Positions 55,063 to 64,000 of a stretch of 64,000 nucleotides of DNA are shown here, piece after piece. The translations under genes and the position numbers were made by a program. This stretch comes from a virus. Within the stretch, counting starts at the first letter, position 1. Every line of letters starts with the position of its first letter. Below the pieces are notes generated by a model, which worked only from the letters and a program-made list of their open reading frames with translations, searched no databases and was not told the DNA's origin. The DNA lies in the IMG/VR virus record IMGVR_UViG_3300036770_003093, positions 54,244 through 118,243 of that record. One strand, written 5' to 3'.

Positions 55063-55379
55063 ACATCGTAAAATTAGATGAGGTAAAACACCTCTACACA
55101 GATTTGGTATACCAAGATGGTAAACCCTACTTGATTCCTTTGACTCAGGTAACAGAAGATGATATCCGGGAGTTTCTAACTAAAACTGACCAGGTGTTTA
55201 ATGATGATATGGTAAAGGATATCACCAACCATATGCATAAATCCATTGCTGAAGTTTACCTGGAAGGTAATATCTACACAATAGGTAGATTGTTTAGCCT
55301 GCTTATTGAAAGAAAATACGACGTATTTGATTTAATCGGCGCCGGTGAAGCTTTAGATTTAGCAACTTTTAAATCGTAA
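55059..55379 (+). CDS. Hypothetical protein
   Basis: 106 aa, acidic. LTQVTEDDIREFLTKTDQVF and LEGNIYTIGRLFSLLIERKY are helical. The start overlaps the MazG-like stop by 4 nt. Its function is unknown. Confidence 0.68.
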   Translation: MNIVKLDEVKHLYTDLVYQDGKPYLIPLTQVTEDDIREFLTKTDQVFNDDMVKDITNHMHKSIAEVYLEGNIYTIGRLFSLLIERKYDVFDLIGAGEALDLATFKS

Positions 55380-55382
55380 TAC

Positions 55383-55604
55383 ATGAGCTTTTTTGTAAAA
55401 TGTATAAACGCGAGTGGTTATAACAGCGGTTTAATTGAAGACTCTGTATATAAAGTTCTAGAAGTAACAGAAAAAGGTAATTTTATTCTGGAAGGAGCTA
55501 CTCCACCAGAACCATTTACGTCATTTGAAAAAACAAGATTCGCTGTTGTAGATGATACACCAGCTGAAATTGAAGAGTTAGACGAGTGTGTTTATAAATC
55601 TTAA
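55383..55604 (+). CDS. Small beta-barrel-like hypothetical protein
   Basis: 73 aa. FVKCINASGYNSGLIEDSVY, KVLEVTEKGNFILEGATPPE and FEKTRFAVV alternate strands like a small SH3-type barrel; the tail is acidic. It is the last rightward gene before the convergent terminator. Its function is unknown. Confidence 0.68.
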   Translation: MSFFVKCINASGYNSGLIEDSVYKVLEVTEKGNFILEGATPPEPFTSFEKTRFAVVDDTPAEIEELDECVYKS

Positions 55605-55621
55605 AGATTTAAAATTTAAAT

Positions 55622-55662
55622 ATGGGGGATTGAGCTTATGCTCTTTCCCCCATTTTTTTTTA
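55622..55662. terminator. Bidirectional terminator between convergent genes
   Basis: ATGGGGGA (55622-55629) pairs with TCCCCCAT (55646-55653), enclosing GAGC-TTAT-GCTC. A run of eight T follows on the plus strand; on the minus strand ATTTAAATTTT follows. It ends both transcripts. Confidence 0.9.
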
Positions 55663-58600
55663 CTTACGCGCTTCAACAGATTCTTGTGGCATGATTCCTC
55701 TGCCCACTGGGTCATAGAACTTACCTTTAACACCAAATAGACTTAGAGTATGGTTCATAATCTTGTAGCTATCTTTTTCTTGCCATGAGAATGGACCAAC
55801 ATCTCTAGTATACTTAGCTTTCTCTGAGCCAATTGACATATAGAACATGTCTTTTAGCAATGTTCCCATTTGACCTATTGACCTGCCAAATACTAAACTT
55901 GTTAAGTCAGCATTTTCACGAAGGTCTTCTAAACCAAGTTTTGGTACTGGGATAAAAGATGTTGTTTCTGCAAATACGTTTTTAGAAAACAAAATCAAGT
56001 GTTGAGCTAACCACCAATCAACGTTAAAGTTATTACTAAACATATCTCCTGATTTTGCCCGCAACTTTTTATATCTATCGTCATCACCTGGGTCATATCC
56101 AAACAGTATTGTAGACATCATGTATAGCATAGCTATAATGATAACCTCCATTAGTATTTTACGAAGAGCATACTTCTCTTCTTTGCTCATGAACTTCCAA
56201 TACTTATTTGATACATTAGCCATTTTAATTAGTGCAAGAACACCCTCAACATAATATCCTCTTTCTACAGTGTTCATTGCCCAATTATACCTGTATCCAC
56301 CAACATTACCATCCCGGGTACTAAAACCAAATCTATTCATAAACATTTCAGTAAAATATTTACGAAGGAAGCTTGTTACTTTATATGCATAGAACTTATT
56401 AGCCATAGGTAGGTCAATATCAGCATATGCACCATAAAGTTTATTAGCAGCATTTTGCATCAACGTTTTAAACTTAGCATACTCAGTACCACCTAAGTCA
56501 TATTTTTTATCAACGCCGTCTTTCAATTTCATTTTACCAGAAGCATCCAGCTCCCAAGCATCAATGTACCGGATGTTTATCTTCTTACCATCACTAGTAG
56601 TTCTCTCGATGATTTTATGATGCATCATCCCAAAGAATAACTCTAAAACAGATTGTCTCTCTAAAAACTTACGAGGAGACATAAAGAAAGACAAACTTGT
56701 AACATCGCTAATAAATCCACGACTTTGAGTTTTACCAAAGTTTTGGTTAAAGTAACTCTGGCCGGGATCAAAGTTTAACATCATTTGTGTCTGTAGAGAA
56801 GGTAAACCTTTCTCATATCTCTGGCCCTGCATGCGAACCATTTGTTGGTGAGCCATTCTACTACCCACAGCCAAACTATACAGCGTTATGTTCTTACCAC
56901 CCGCAGCCTCAATAGCATTTTGTACAATCTGTCCACCCCAGTTCTTAGTAGCAGATACTAAATCTAAAGCAAAGAATCCAAATGATACTTGCTTCATAAA
57001 GAACTTGGTGATTTTATTTAGGTATGGATTATCACCAAAACTATTATTCTGTATACCTAAAAACTCACGATCATAAAGATGTGATATCTGAGCAGCTCTT
57101 AAATCTTGCCGGCGTTTATCACGAACATACTTAGTTATACCCTTTACACGAGCAATGTTTTTGTTTACAAGCTTAGTATTTTTCTGAGCATTTTGTTCTG
57201 AACCAGTGAATTCTTTAAGTGCTCTACCCAATGGGTCCATATCACTTAGCTGTTTATAGCGCATCGCGCTGAATAAGTACTTGTGGAAAGTTCTTATTAC
57301 ATCTAGTGATACCTGGTCAGTTTCTAATCTAGATAATCCACCAATTGGAATATATTCCTGCTCTTCACCTAATGCATTTACACGAACCATGTTCTTTTGA
57401 GAATCATAGTTTACATCTGAATCTGCAGTTTCACGAAATAGCGGTTCCTCTTCTCTAGCCTCTCTACTTACTAAACCTTTAATTTGTGTCCATGTACGCA
57501 GAGCTTTTTTCTTAATCTCGCCGCGAAGAATTAATTCTTGATTGTCTTCTATACCAAATCTTGGTAAGTCAAGATAAAGCTTACCATATGTAGATACTAC
57601 ATTTTGTGTTTGAAGATGGTACTTTTTCATAATCTCTAATATCTTATAGATATCAGAGTTTTTGTCCATGGCCTCAAACTCTTTGTTTATGTACCTATCA
57701 TCTTTAGCTGAGTTTCTATCTCCTGGAACATAAGGTCTAGGTAAGAAATTAGGATTCTCAGAAAGATTAGTGTTGTCGATATAAACACCTACATAACTGG
57801 ACCAGTCATCTTTCTTTAAAAGCTTGTATTCTTTTTTTACAGAACGATCATAAAATCTTGAACCGGGTACAGCGTTAACTGTTATATACTCACCTGTTTT
57901 CAGTTTTACCGTAGTAGTCTTTAAATAAGACTCATTAGTTGGTCTAATAATATTCCATAGATACAACCTCTCGTAGTAAACACCATCTTTATTTTCTTTT
58001 TGTACGTGATTTGCTAAAAACCAATCTTTAAAAGATCCATCAAGAGACATTAGAAAATTAGCTGTTGCGGCGTCAGCAGAAATATTAGTAGCTTCTTCAG
58101 CATTAACTTCATCTCTACCAAGCTTACTCATCCAAAAGTTTATAGTATCTACATAATCCTGATTTGGTTCTTTACTAGTAAGATCTGAAATATTACCTAA
58201 CAAACTGTAATAAATATCTTTATCCGCTTTACTTAAACCCAGAGCATCTTTCTTAGTTCTAAGAGTAGCAAACTCTGTAGCCTCAGATGGGGTATGCATT
58301 GTTGTCTTGTTATTAAGTTCATTGTATCTATCCCATTCAACAGAAGATAACCCAGATACACCAACTTGTTCTCTTTGAATTTGAACTATCTCTTCTTGTA
58401 AGTCTTTTACTTTCTTAAATGTTTCTGGTGATAAAACAGTTACATCAATTTGACCACTAGGATCCCGGGCAAGAATTAAAAGGTCATTGATCTCAGAATG
58501 TATTTCAGTAATTCTTGTGTTTCTAGCACCAGCAGGAAACTTAGCATTAATGAAATCTGTTAGTGCTTGTATTGCACGCTGTTTATCATCAAAGTATTTT

Positions 58601-61600
58601 TCATTGAATTCAACACGAGTGTTTTGATCTAACCACTCCATTAACCTTGCTTCCCTTTCTTCTTCATTTAATCCCTCAGCAATCAAACTATCTTCAAACG
58701 CTGAAAAAGCTTTTTCAAAAGCGCCCTCTTTAAGTTTATACTCATAAAACTTCCTACTCTTTTCAGCGTATTCTTGATGAGTCTTTGCTTTTGTTAAATC
58801 AAATATCCCACGAGCTGGATCATCAATCTTTGGAGTACCATCTTCATATGTAAGTTTAGATAACTCTTTTAGTTGACGTTCTAGAGATCTAATGTTTGAA
58901 TAGCTGTTGAAACGATCTAATTCTGTTTGTAAGGGGGTTCTTGCATTCCGCAGCTCAGTAAGAATAATCTCCTTCTCCATTAATGCATCCCGGGTAACAT
59001 CATTCTTATCATAAACAGAATCTTTTACATCGTAATATTCCCGATCATACATCTGCCACATATAATCAGATTTGAATTTCTCCAAAGCTTTATATGCAGC
59101 TCTAATAGCTGTTTGATCTTTACTCTCTATAGCTTTTTGAAGACCAAATTCTAGTTGAGAAAGATCAAACCGGTAATCTTTAAATCTATCCATGTATGAC
59201 CACACCCTTTGCAGTACTAACTCACCTTTTTCATTAATGTCAGCGACAGCATCTTCAAAAGCTAAAGCCTTACCAAGAAGTAAAATTTCATTCTTGCTTA
59301 GATTTTTAAGGAAAGGTTGTAACTCTTCTATAAGATCGTTAGATATGCGCGCGGTCTCAGCGTCAATCTCAGCATATTTGTTTTTAAGATATGCAAAGAA
59401 TGGACCAGATATCAAACTTTGACTAGCACTATATGATTCTAGATACGCATTTAACCAGTTCATTCCTGGCCCTTCACCAACTAACTCAGCTCTAATCTTC
59501 TCAGGTGTAATCTCTACACCCTTGTAGTTTTTTATCTGAGCCTTAAGTGCAGACTCAGCGCCTCTAGACATTTTGCTTTTATCTGCTTCTGTTAATGGTT
59601 GATTAGCAATAAGTTTTTCAGCAATTTGCTCTGCAAAAGCTTCATCACCAGTATCAATTCTAACAATGTTTTTAAACCTTTCACCAAAATTTTGTTCGAT
59701 GTTCAGTCTCATGTCTTTAGTTAAGTCACCTAAAAACTTAGTAAGCTGTTCTTCAAGAATTTTATTTGATTTTCTTTTTATGACAGATATGCTTGTTGAC
59801 ATCGCACTTACCGTATCGTTAAAATCCCTGATGCCTTGTTTTTGAACAGCGTTATTTAAGTCACTATCCTGAATTACCTCTTGAAGAGGGTTAATAAAAT
59901 TCTCTTCTACATACAATGCTAAATCACGATAGTACATAATTCTAGCAATTGTATCAGGGGTAACATCCTCTGGTTTTAATTCTTCTAAAGCCCTAATATT
60001 TTGCTTTATAACATTAAATACTTGATTGTATCCAAACAGAGCTCTTGCTAATGCGGCAGCTTGTCTGTTCTTAGCAATAGCATCTTCAGCCATAGCATTT
60101 ACTATGTTCCTTCTATTTAAGCTAGAATCTGACATTAACTGAGAACGCATCTGCTCAAATACAGAATCTTTCTCAATTAAAGCTTTTATCTCATTATCAT
60201 TAGAACGTTTAACAAGCTGTTCAAATTCTTGAGCTGATACTGTAGCAGCATCAATTAAACTTAAAACAGTTGCGCCGGTGCTTTCTACGGCATTTACAAA
60301 CTCTATCTGCTCTCTAGTTTCAAGGCGTATAAACTCGGCAACCTCGTCATTAGTAAACACCTCAGAACTTAAAGCAAACTTTTCTCCCGTCATCATATCT
60401 ACCAGCTGCTTAATGCTGGTATTAGTATTAAGCTTTTCGATTTTAATACTCTTACCAAACAGACCTCTTAACAACTGTTTGATATGGAAAAGAATCTTCT
60501 CAATCCATGACTTATACTGTTTAGATACAGGCTCACCAGTATTACGCATTTGTCCCTCAAGACCCATGGCTGTAACAATAACCTCCTCTTTTAATCTATC
60601 TCCAGTATAATCATAGTTTCTTTGAACTCTAGCTAATACCTTTTGACCCTCTGGTGTAGAAATCAACTCTTCATATAGAGCATTAAACAACTTAGGATTC
60701 TGTATTCTTATAGATTGTATCAAAGGGTGAGCAAACTCGTGGAATACAGTTTCTGCAGTAATTTGGCCTTCTACAAAGTACACTTTGCCATTATAGAAAA
60801 ACGCGGGCTCCCCTCTATACTCAATACCACTATCTTTTAAAATCATAGCCGCTTCCTCGGAAGAAGCAACTGTTTCAAAGGGAACACCTAAATTATCAGA
60901 TAACACCTGCATAAGTGAACTGATAGCTTCATTACCAAAGTTATTACTGGTTTGTTCTTGGCTGTAAGTGGCGCCGGGATTATAATTATCCTCACTATTC
61001 TCAAAGAACTCTTCTACTTGATCTCTATAATCTGGGAGCTTAATGCTTACATCCCTATCTAAGTTATCTGTGGGTGTAGAAACATCTGGTCTAAAGAAAG
61101 AAATCCTGTTTTTTAAATCTCTATTTACATTAATATCAACTTCATTCCAGGTATTACCATATTCGTCTGTAACTAATACAGGGTTATAACCTTGTTTTTT
61201 AAGAACATTAGCTATAGTATTTTCATAGAAGTTATAGATAGGTGCTAATGCACTGAATCCTTCTGTTTCTACTCTTTCAAGTTCTTGTTTAAGTTGATTT
61301 ATTTCATTAGTATTATCTACCTCTTGTATATAAATATCATATCCAGACTCTGAATCTAATTCATCTTTTCTTTTTTGAGCTTTTTCTTTAGTTTTGAAAA
61401 AACCTATGAAATTATTATATTCATCAATTAGATTAAATCCTCTCTCCTGTTTTTCAAGTTCCTTAATCCTATCTTCTTTTTGTTTTTTAAATTCCTCTAA
61501 AGTAGAATGTCCTTCTATTTTACTAGCTGTATTACCTGTAGGAAATAATACTCTCTCATATCCTTTTTTAGCAGAGTCTTGTATAATCGATTTAACAAAG

Positions 61601-64000
61601 AATGTAACCCAGTTATTGTCTTTGTTTAGGAGTTGTAAAAATTCGTTGCTGCTATCATTTTCTCTTATATAATTTTTTGATATTTTTTCATCATTTCTGT
61701 ATTCTTCAAAAAGTAATTTTGAAAGTTCAGGATATTTTTTTTGTAATATTGCTTTTCTACCTATTTCTCCTTTATACTCTATTTTAATAGAGGGCGAGTC
61801 CGTATAAATTACACCATTTACTTCTTGTTTACGATTTCTTTTAATTAATCGTAACATATCTCTACCTTTCTGAAATAAATCAGATTGTACTTCTAGTATT
61901 CTTCTTGTTTTAGAACCATATTTCTTAGTTTCTTTATATTCCTTTCTTTTACCTACCCAATCATCTATTTCTTCCCAAATATCTTCTTTTTTACTAATTT
62001 GTTCATCACTTCTAAACCATCCAATACCTTTATCAGTAGCAAATTGAGCATGTCCTTTAATAGAAGGAGTAATAGCTGGTGTAGCTATTTCATTTTCTGT
62101 ATAATTAGTACCTCCTGGAACTGTTAAATTAGAGTAATATTGAGTAGGGTTGCGTCCTTTTTTTAATTCTATTTCTATTAGTTTTAATTCTTCTTTAGTA
62201 GCAGGAACTCTCTCATATTCGTCTATCCAACCTATTCCACTAAGTTTAAAATCTTTACCGGCTACAGAAACATAACTACCTTCTAAATCTGTAGAAGAAC
62301 CATCTTTAGCAATATTAATCTCAATAGTATAACTATAATTAGCAATGAATGATGCTAGTTTTTCTTCTATACTTTCACCAGATGATTCTCTTAATAATAA
62401 GACTTGTTGCTTAGGGATCTGTAGATCTTGTTGAATTTTGTTCCAAAATTTATCAGTATTACCTAAAGATTTATACCACTGATTTATCTTAGATATATTG
62501 TTATTTAAAATCTGAACCACCTTAAAATCATAGTATACCTTATTAGAATCAAATACTTCTTCTACACCTGTTTTGATAACATTATCTCTACCAACAAAAT
62601 CCTTAAATAATTCTATATCTTTTTTAGTTCCTAATTGATGAACTTGTTCTTTCTTATATGTAACATATGTTTTTTCATTAACTCCTTGACCACTATCTCT
62701 TCCAATTACTGAATCAGTATTTTTTTCTCTTACTTCGTCAGGAGTTACATATTCATCTCCTAATCCACTTTCTCTAAACTCTTTAGCTCTATCTGTAAAT
62801 TCATAGTATGAATCAACAATAGTAGGGTTGGTTATGTTTAAAAGAATTGGAATTCTTTTACCTTTTATTTCTTCTAGCTCTGTTAACCAAGAACCGAAAT
62901 CTGTAGAATAAAAAGCTTTATTATCTGTTAGGAATATAGTCCCGGTTTTATTAACGTGATATACAATATCTTTTACTTGACTACCGGGGAATATAGTATC
63001 TAAGTATTGAGAGTATTGTTCAGGAGTTCCTATAGAAGCTAGCTCAGGATTAGAATCAAATAGCTCTTGTACTCCTGGTTTGATTGGTGTAGATGGTATT
63101 TTTTGAAAAGGTATATCATCTTGATCCCACTGAGTGAATGGTATATCCTCAGATATAGGCTTAACTTCACTTCTAATTAAACTTCTAGGATACTTCTTAG
63201 CTACTTCTTTAAGCTTGGCTATTTTAGTGTTGATTAACGCTTGTTCTGTGTAGTTTTTTTTAGGAATTATTTGTTCATTTAACTCTTCTTCAGATAGTGA
63301 CTCTAAATATTTTAATCTTTGTTCTTGATTACCTAATAAACCAAAGGGTTCTATTGCTAATAAGATTTCTAGTTCTTCCTTAAATGTTTTTGGTTTTAAA
63401 ACTTTAGCTTTAAAACTCTCAATACTTGTAGTATTCTCTTTAGTTTGAGTTGGTTGGATACCTTGTTCATAATTAGATTTTAAGTTTTTAATATATTCAA
63501 CAGCATCTTTAATTTCATAAAAAAATTCAAGTTCCCCTTCTTTTTCAGAATATACATAATACCCTTCAACTTTATTATACTGTCCTTTCTCATAATCAGG
63601 ATTTTCTAATCTTTCTCTAATTGTTGTAACACCATATTTATTTACAAAAGAGTTTAAATTGGTAATCTCAGGCTTAACTAACTTACCATACTTTTGGTCA
63701 AGTATTCTATTGATACTATCAATAATTTTTTTAGTCTGATAAGGAATATCTTCATCATATTCTAATCTAAAGTTATTTCCTGTAAGAGAAATACCTAATT
63801 CATTATGATGATGCGCTAAATCATCTACAATAGAAGCTAAATTTGGTTGTATAGCATTTACATTACTTAAAGAAGGATATTTAGTATAGCTAACACCAAG
63901 CAGTTCAGATTTTTTATCCTTGCTCACTTTTTCAGAAGCATCCCACACACTTCCTGAATAAACATCTGTATTTGCAGCCCATTTAATATCTTTAGATTTG
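55660..64000 (-). CDS. Giant polyvalent protein (probable virion-associated), 5' end outside window
   Basis: At least 2,779 codons; the frame stays open to the right edge beyond a GTG at 63948, so the start is missing. Visible parts (residues counted from 63948): an ADP-ribosyltransferase-like region near 340-430 (FYSTDFGSWL...DSVIGRDSGQG), a large-polyvalent-associated block near 670-710 (ILEVQSDLFQKGRD), RVLFPTGNTASK near 803, a zincin metallopeptidase motif VFHEFAHPLI near 1069 (HExxH), long coiled coils (1200-1900), and a C-terminal part with hydrophobic helices (VIIIAMLYMMSTILFG near 2600). This matches the 'polyvalent protein' class of phage multidomain proteins thought to be injected with the DNA. 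No RNA polymerase DxDxD motif was found. Confidence 0.85.
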   Translation of the reverse strand, partial: KSKDIKWAANTDVYSGSVWDASEKVSKDKKSELLGVSYTKYPSLSNVNAIQPNLASIVDDLAHHHNELGISLTGNNFRLEYDEDIPYQTKKIIDSINRILDQKYGKLVKPEITNLNSFVNKYGVTTIRERLENPDYEKGQYNKVEGYYVYSEKEGELEFFYEIKDAVEYIKNLKSNYEQGIQPTQTKENTTSIESFKAKVLKPKTFKEELEILLAIEPFGLLGNQEQRLKYLESLSEEELNEQIIPKKNYTEQALINTKIAKLKEVAKKYPRSLIRSEVKPISEDIPFTQWDQDDIPFQKIPSTPIKPGVQELFDSNPELASIGTPEQYSQYLDTIFPGSQVKDIVYHVNKTGTIFLTDNKAFYSTDFGSWLTELEEIKGKRIPILLNITNPTIVDSYYEFTDRAKEFRESGLGDEYVTPDEVREKNTDSVIGRDSGQGVNEKTYVTYKKEQVHQLGTKKDIELFKDFVGRDNVIKTGVEEVFDSNKVYYDFKVVQILNNNISKINQWYKSLGNTDKFWNKIQQDLQIPKQQVLLLRESSGESIEEKLASFIANYSYTIEINIAKDGSSTDLEGSYVSVAGKDFKLSGIGWIDEYERVPATKEELKLIEIELKKGRNPTQYYSNLTVPGGTNYTENEIATPAITPSIKGHAQFATDKGIGWFRSDEQISKKEDIWEEIDDWVGKRKEYKETKKYGSKTRRILEVQSDLFQKGRDMLRLIKRNRKQEVNGVIYTDSPSIKIEYKGEIGRKAILQKKYPELSKLLFEEYRNDEKISKNYIRENDSSNEFLQLLNKDNNWVTFFVKSIIQDSAKKGYERVLFPTGNTASKIEGHSTLEEFKKQKEDRIKELEKQERGFNLIDEYNNFIGFFKTKEKAQKRKDELDSESGYDIYIQEVDNTNEINQLKQELERVETEGFSALAPIYNFYENTIANVLKKQGYNPVLVTDEYGNTWNEVDINVNRDLKNRISFFRPDVSTPTDNLDRDVSIKLPDYRDQVEEFFENSEDNYNPGATYSQEQTSNNFGNEAISSLMQVLSDNLGVPFETVASSEEAAMILKDSGIEYRGEPAFFYNGKVYFVEGQITAETVFHEFAHPLIQSIRIQNPKLFNALYEELISTPEGQKVLARVQRNYDYTGDRLKEEVIVTAMGLEGQMRNTGEPVSKQYKSWIEKILFHIKQLLRGLFGKSIKIEKLNTNTSIKQLVDMMTGEKFALSSEVFTNDEVAEFIRLETREQIEFVNAVESTGATVLSLIDAATVSAQEFEQLVKRSNDNEIKALIEKDSVFEQMRSQLMSDSSLNRRNIVNAMAEDAIAKNRQAAALARALFGYNQVFNVIKQNIRALEELKPEDVTPDTIARIMYYRDLALYVEENFINPLQEVIQDSDLNNAVQKQGIRDFNDTVSAMSTSISVIKRKSNKILEEQLTKFLGDLTKDMRLNIEQNFGERFKNIVRIDTGDEAFAEQIAEKLIANQPLTEADKSKMSRGAESALKAQIKNYKGVEITPEKIRAELVGEGPGMNWLNAYLESYSASQSLISGPFFAYLKNKYAEIDAETARISNDLIEELQPFLKNLSKNEILLLGKALAFEDAVADINEKGELVLQRVWSYMDRFKDYRFDLSQLEFGLQKAIESKDQTAIRAAYKALEKFKSDYMWQMYDREYYDVKDSVYDKNDVTRDALMEKEIILTELRNARTPLQTELDRFNSYSNIRSLERQLKELSKLTYEDGTPKIDDPARGIFDLTKAKTHQEYAEKSRKFYEYKLKEGAFEKAFSAFEDSLIAEGLNEEEREARLMEWLDQNTRVEFNEKYFDDKQRAIQALTDFINAKFPAGARNTRITEIHSEINDLLILARDPSGQIDVTVLSPETFKKVKDLQEEIVQIQREQVGVSGLSSVEWDRYNELNNKTTMHTPSEATEFATLRTKKDALGLSKADKDIYYSLLGNISDLTSKEPNQDYVDTINFWMSKLGRDEVNAEEATNISADAATANFLMSLDGSFKDWFLANHVQKENKDGVYYERLYLWNIIRPTNESYLKTTTVKLKTGEYITVNAVPGSRFYDRSVKKEYKLLKKDDWSSYVGVYIDNTNLSENPNFLPRPYVPGDRNSAKDDRYINKEFEAMDKNSDIYKILEIMKKYHLQTQNVVSTYGKLYLDLPRFGIEDNQELILRGEIKKKALRTWTQIKGLVSREAREEEPLFRETADSDVNYDSQKNMVRVNALGEEQEYIPIGGLSRLETDQVSLDVIRTFHKYLFSAMRYKQLSDMDPLGRALKEFTGSEQNAQKNTKLVNKNIARVKGITKYVRDKRRQDLRAAQISHLYDREFLGIQNNSFGDNPYLNKITKFFMKQVSFGFFALDLVSATKNWGGQIVQNAIEAAGGKNITLYSLAVGSRMAHQQMVRMQGQRYEKGLPSLQTQMMLNFDPGQSYFNQNFGKTQSRGFISDVTSLSFFMSPRKFLERQSVLELFFGMMHHKIIERTTSDGKKINIRYIDAWELDASGKMKLKDGVDKKYDLGGTEYAKFKTLMQNAANKLYGAYADIDLPMANKFYAYKVTSFLRKYFTEMFMNRFGFSTRDGNVGGYRYNWAMNTVERGYYVEGVLALIKMANVSNKYWKFMSKEEKYALRKILMEVIIIAMLYMMSTILFGYDPGDDDRYKKLRAKSGDMFSNNFNVDWWLAQHLILFSKNVFAETTSFIPVPKLGLEDLRENADLTSLVFGRSIGQMGTLLKDMFYMSIGSEKAKYTRDVGPFSWQEKDSYKIMNHTLSLFGVKGKFYDPVGRGIMPQESVEARK

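Noticed and set aside
55660-64000. Virion RNA polymerase of crAss-like type in the giant gene
   Set aside because: No DxDxD catalytic loop (DFDID) could be found in the translated sequence; polyvalent-protein features explain what is visible.
1-64000. Stop codon reassignment (TAG or TGA recoding)
   Set aside because: Large genes including the giant protein, polymerase, terminase and portal are open in the standard code and none is split by in-frame TAG or TGA.

Overview
The window is a 64 kb piece of a tailed double-stranded DNA phage (Caudoviricetes) genome whose host is most likely a member of the Bacteroidota. The evidence for the host is: two perfect host-type promoters of the form TTG-N19/20-TATATTTG (13017-13047 and 28023-28052); no Shine-Dalgarno sequences but A-rich leaders before start codons; secreted proteins with signal peptides ending in NAQ or FSQ; and many small protein families that I know from Bacteroidota phages. 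The gene set (HU/IHF-like protein and PD-(D/E)XK nuclease beside the large terminase, family B polymerase, DnaG-like primase, DnaB-like helicase, UDG, SF2 helicase, a very large multidomain protein) resembles crAss-like phages, but this is a judgement from gene content. No virion RNA polymerase is visible here.

Layout. (1) 1-19,488, minus strand, late genes. Transcription runs from a divergent control region near 19.5-19.85 kb through receptor-binding/fibre proteins, an M15 endolysin, a holin and spanin-like genes to a terminator at 13.05 kb. A new host-type promoter then starts the packaging and head module: HU-like and winged-helix proteins, zinc proteins, PD-(D/E)XK nuclease, SET-domain protein, terminase, portal, scaffold, major capsid protein. 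(2) 19,856-22,294, plus strand: six small early genes, each an independent unit with the same leader/promoter element 37-39 nt before the ATG (64 nt in the sixth) and in most cases its own intrinsic terminator. (3) 22.35-25.08 kb: about 2.7 kb with only three tiny genes, the rest being predicted structured RNA (three-way junctions, a complementary-loop pair, tandem related elements closed by long helices). This is the strongest candidate for something undescribed. (4) 25.1-37.5 kb, plus strand: small hypothetical genes, a PcfJ-like protein, two tRNA-like genes with odd interiors (one followed by an I-Ssp6803I-type endonuclease gene), a transglycosylase-like protein, SF2 helicase, thymidine kinase, and modular accessory genes. 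(5) 37.5-55.6 kb, plus strand: the replication/recombination block (UDG, DnaA domain IV-like protein, helicase loader candidate, DnaB, Sak4-like ATPase, SSB-like, primase, RuvC-like resolvase, MoxR ATPase with a VWA/metallopeptidase partner, exonuclease, family B DNA polymerase, MazG-like pyrophosphohydrolase), interrupted at 50.7-52.0 kb by a small cassette-like island. (6) 55,660-64,000, minus strand: a giant polyvalent protein, probably virion-associated, converging on a bidirectional terminator at 55.64 kb and running off the right edge.

The early units and plus-strand block would supply takeover and DNA replication functions; the leftward block and the giant gene would supply the particle, packaging and lysis. 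Function calls rest on motifs read by eye; no database search was possible.
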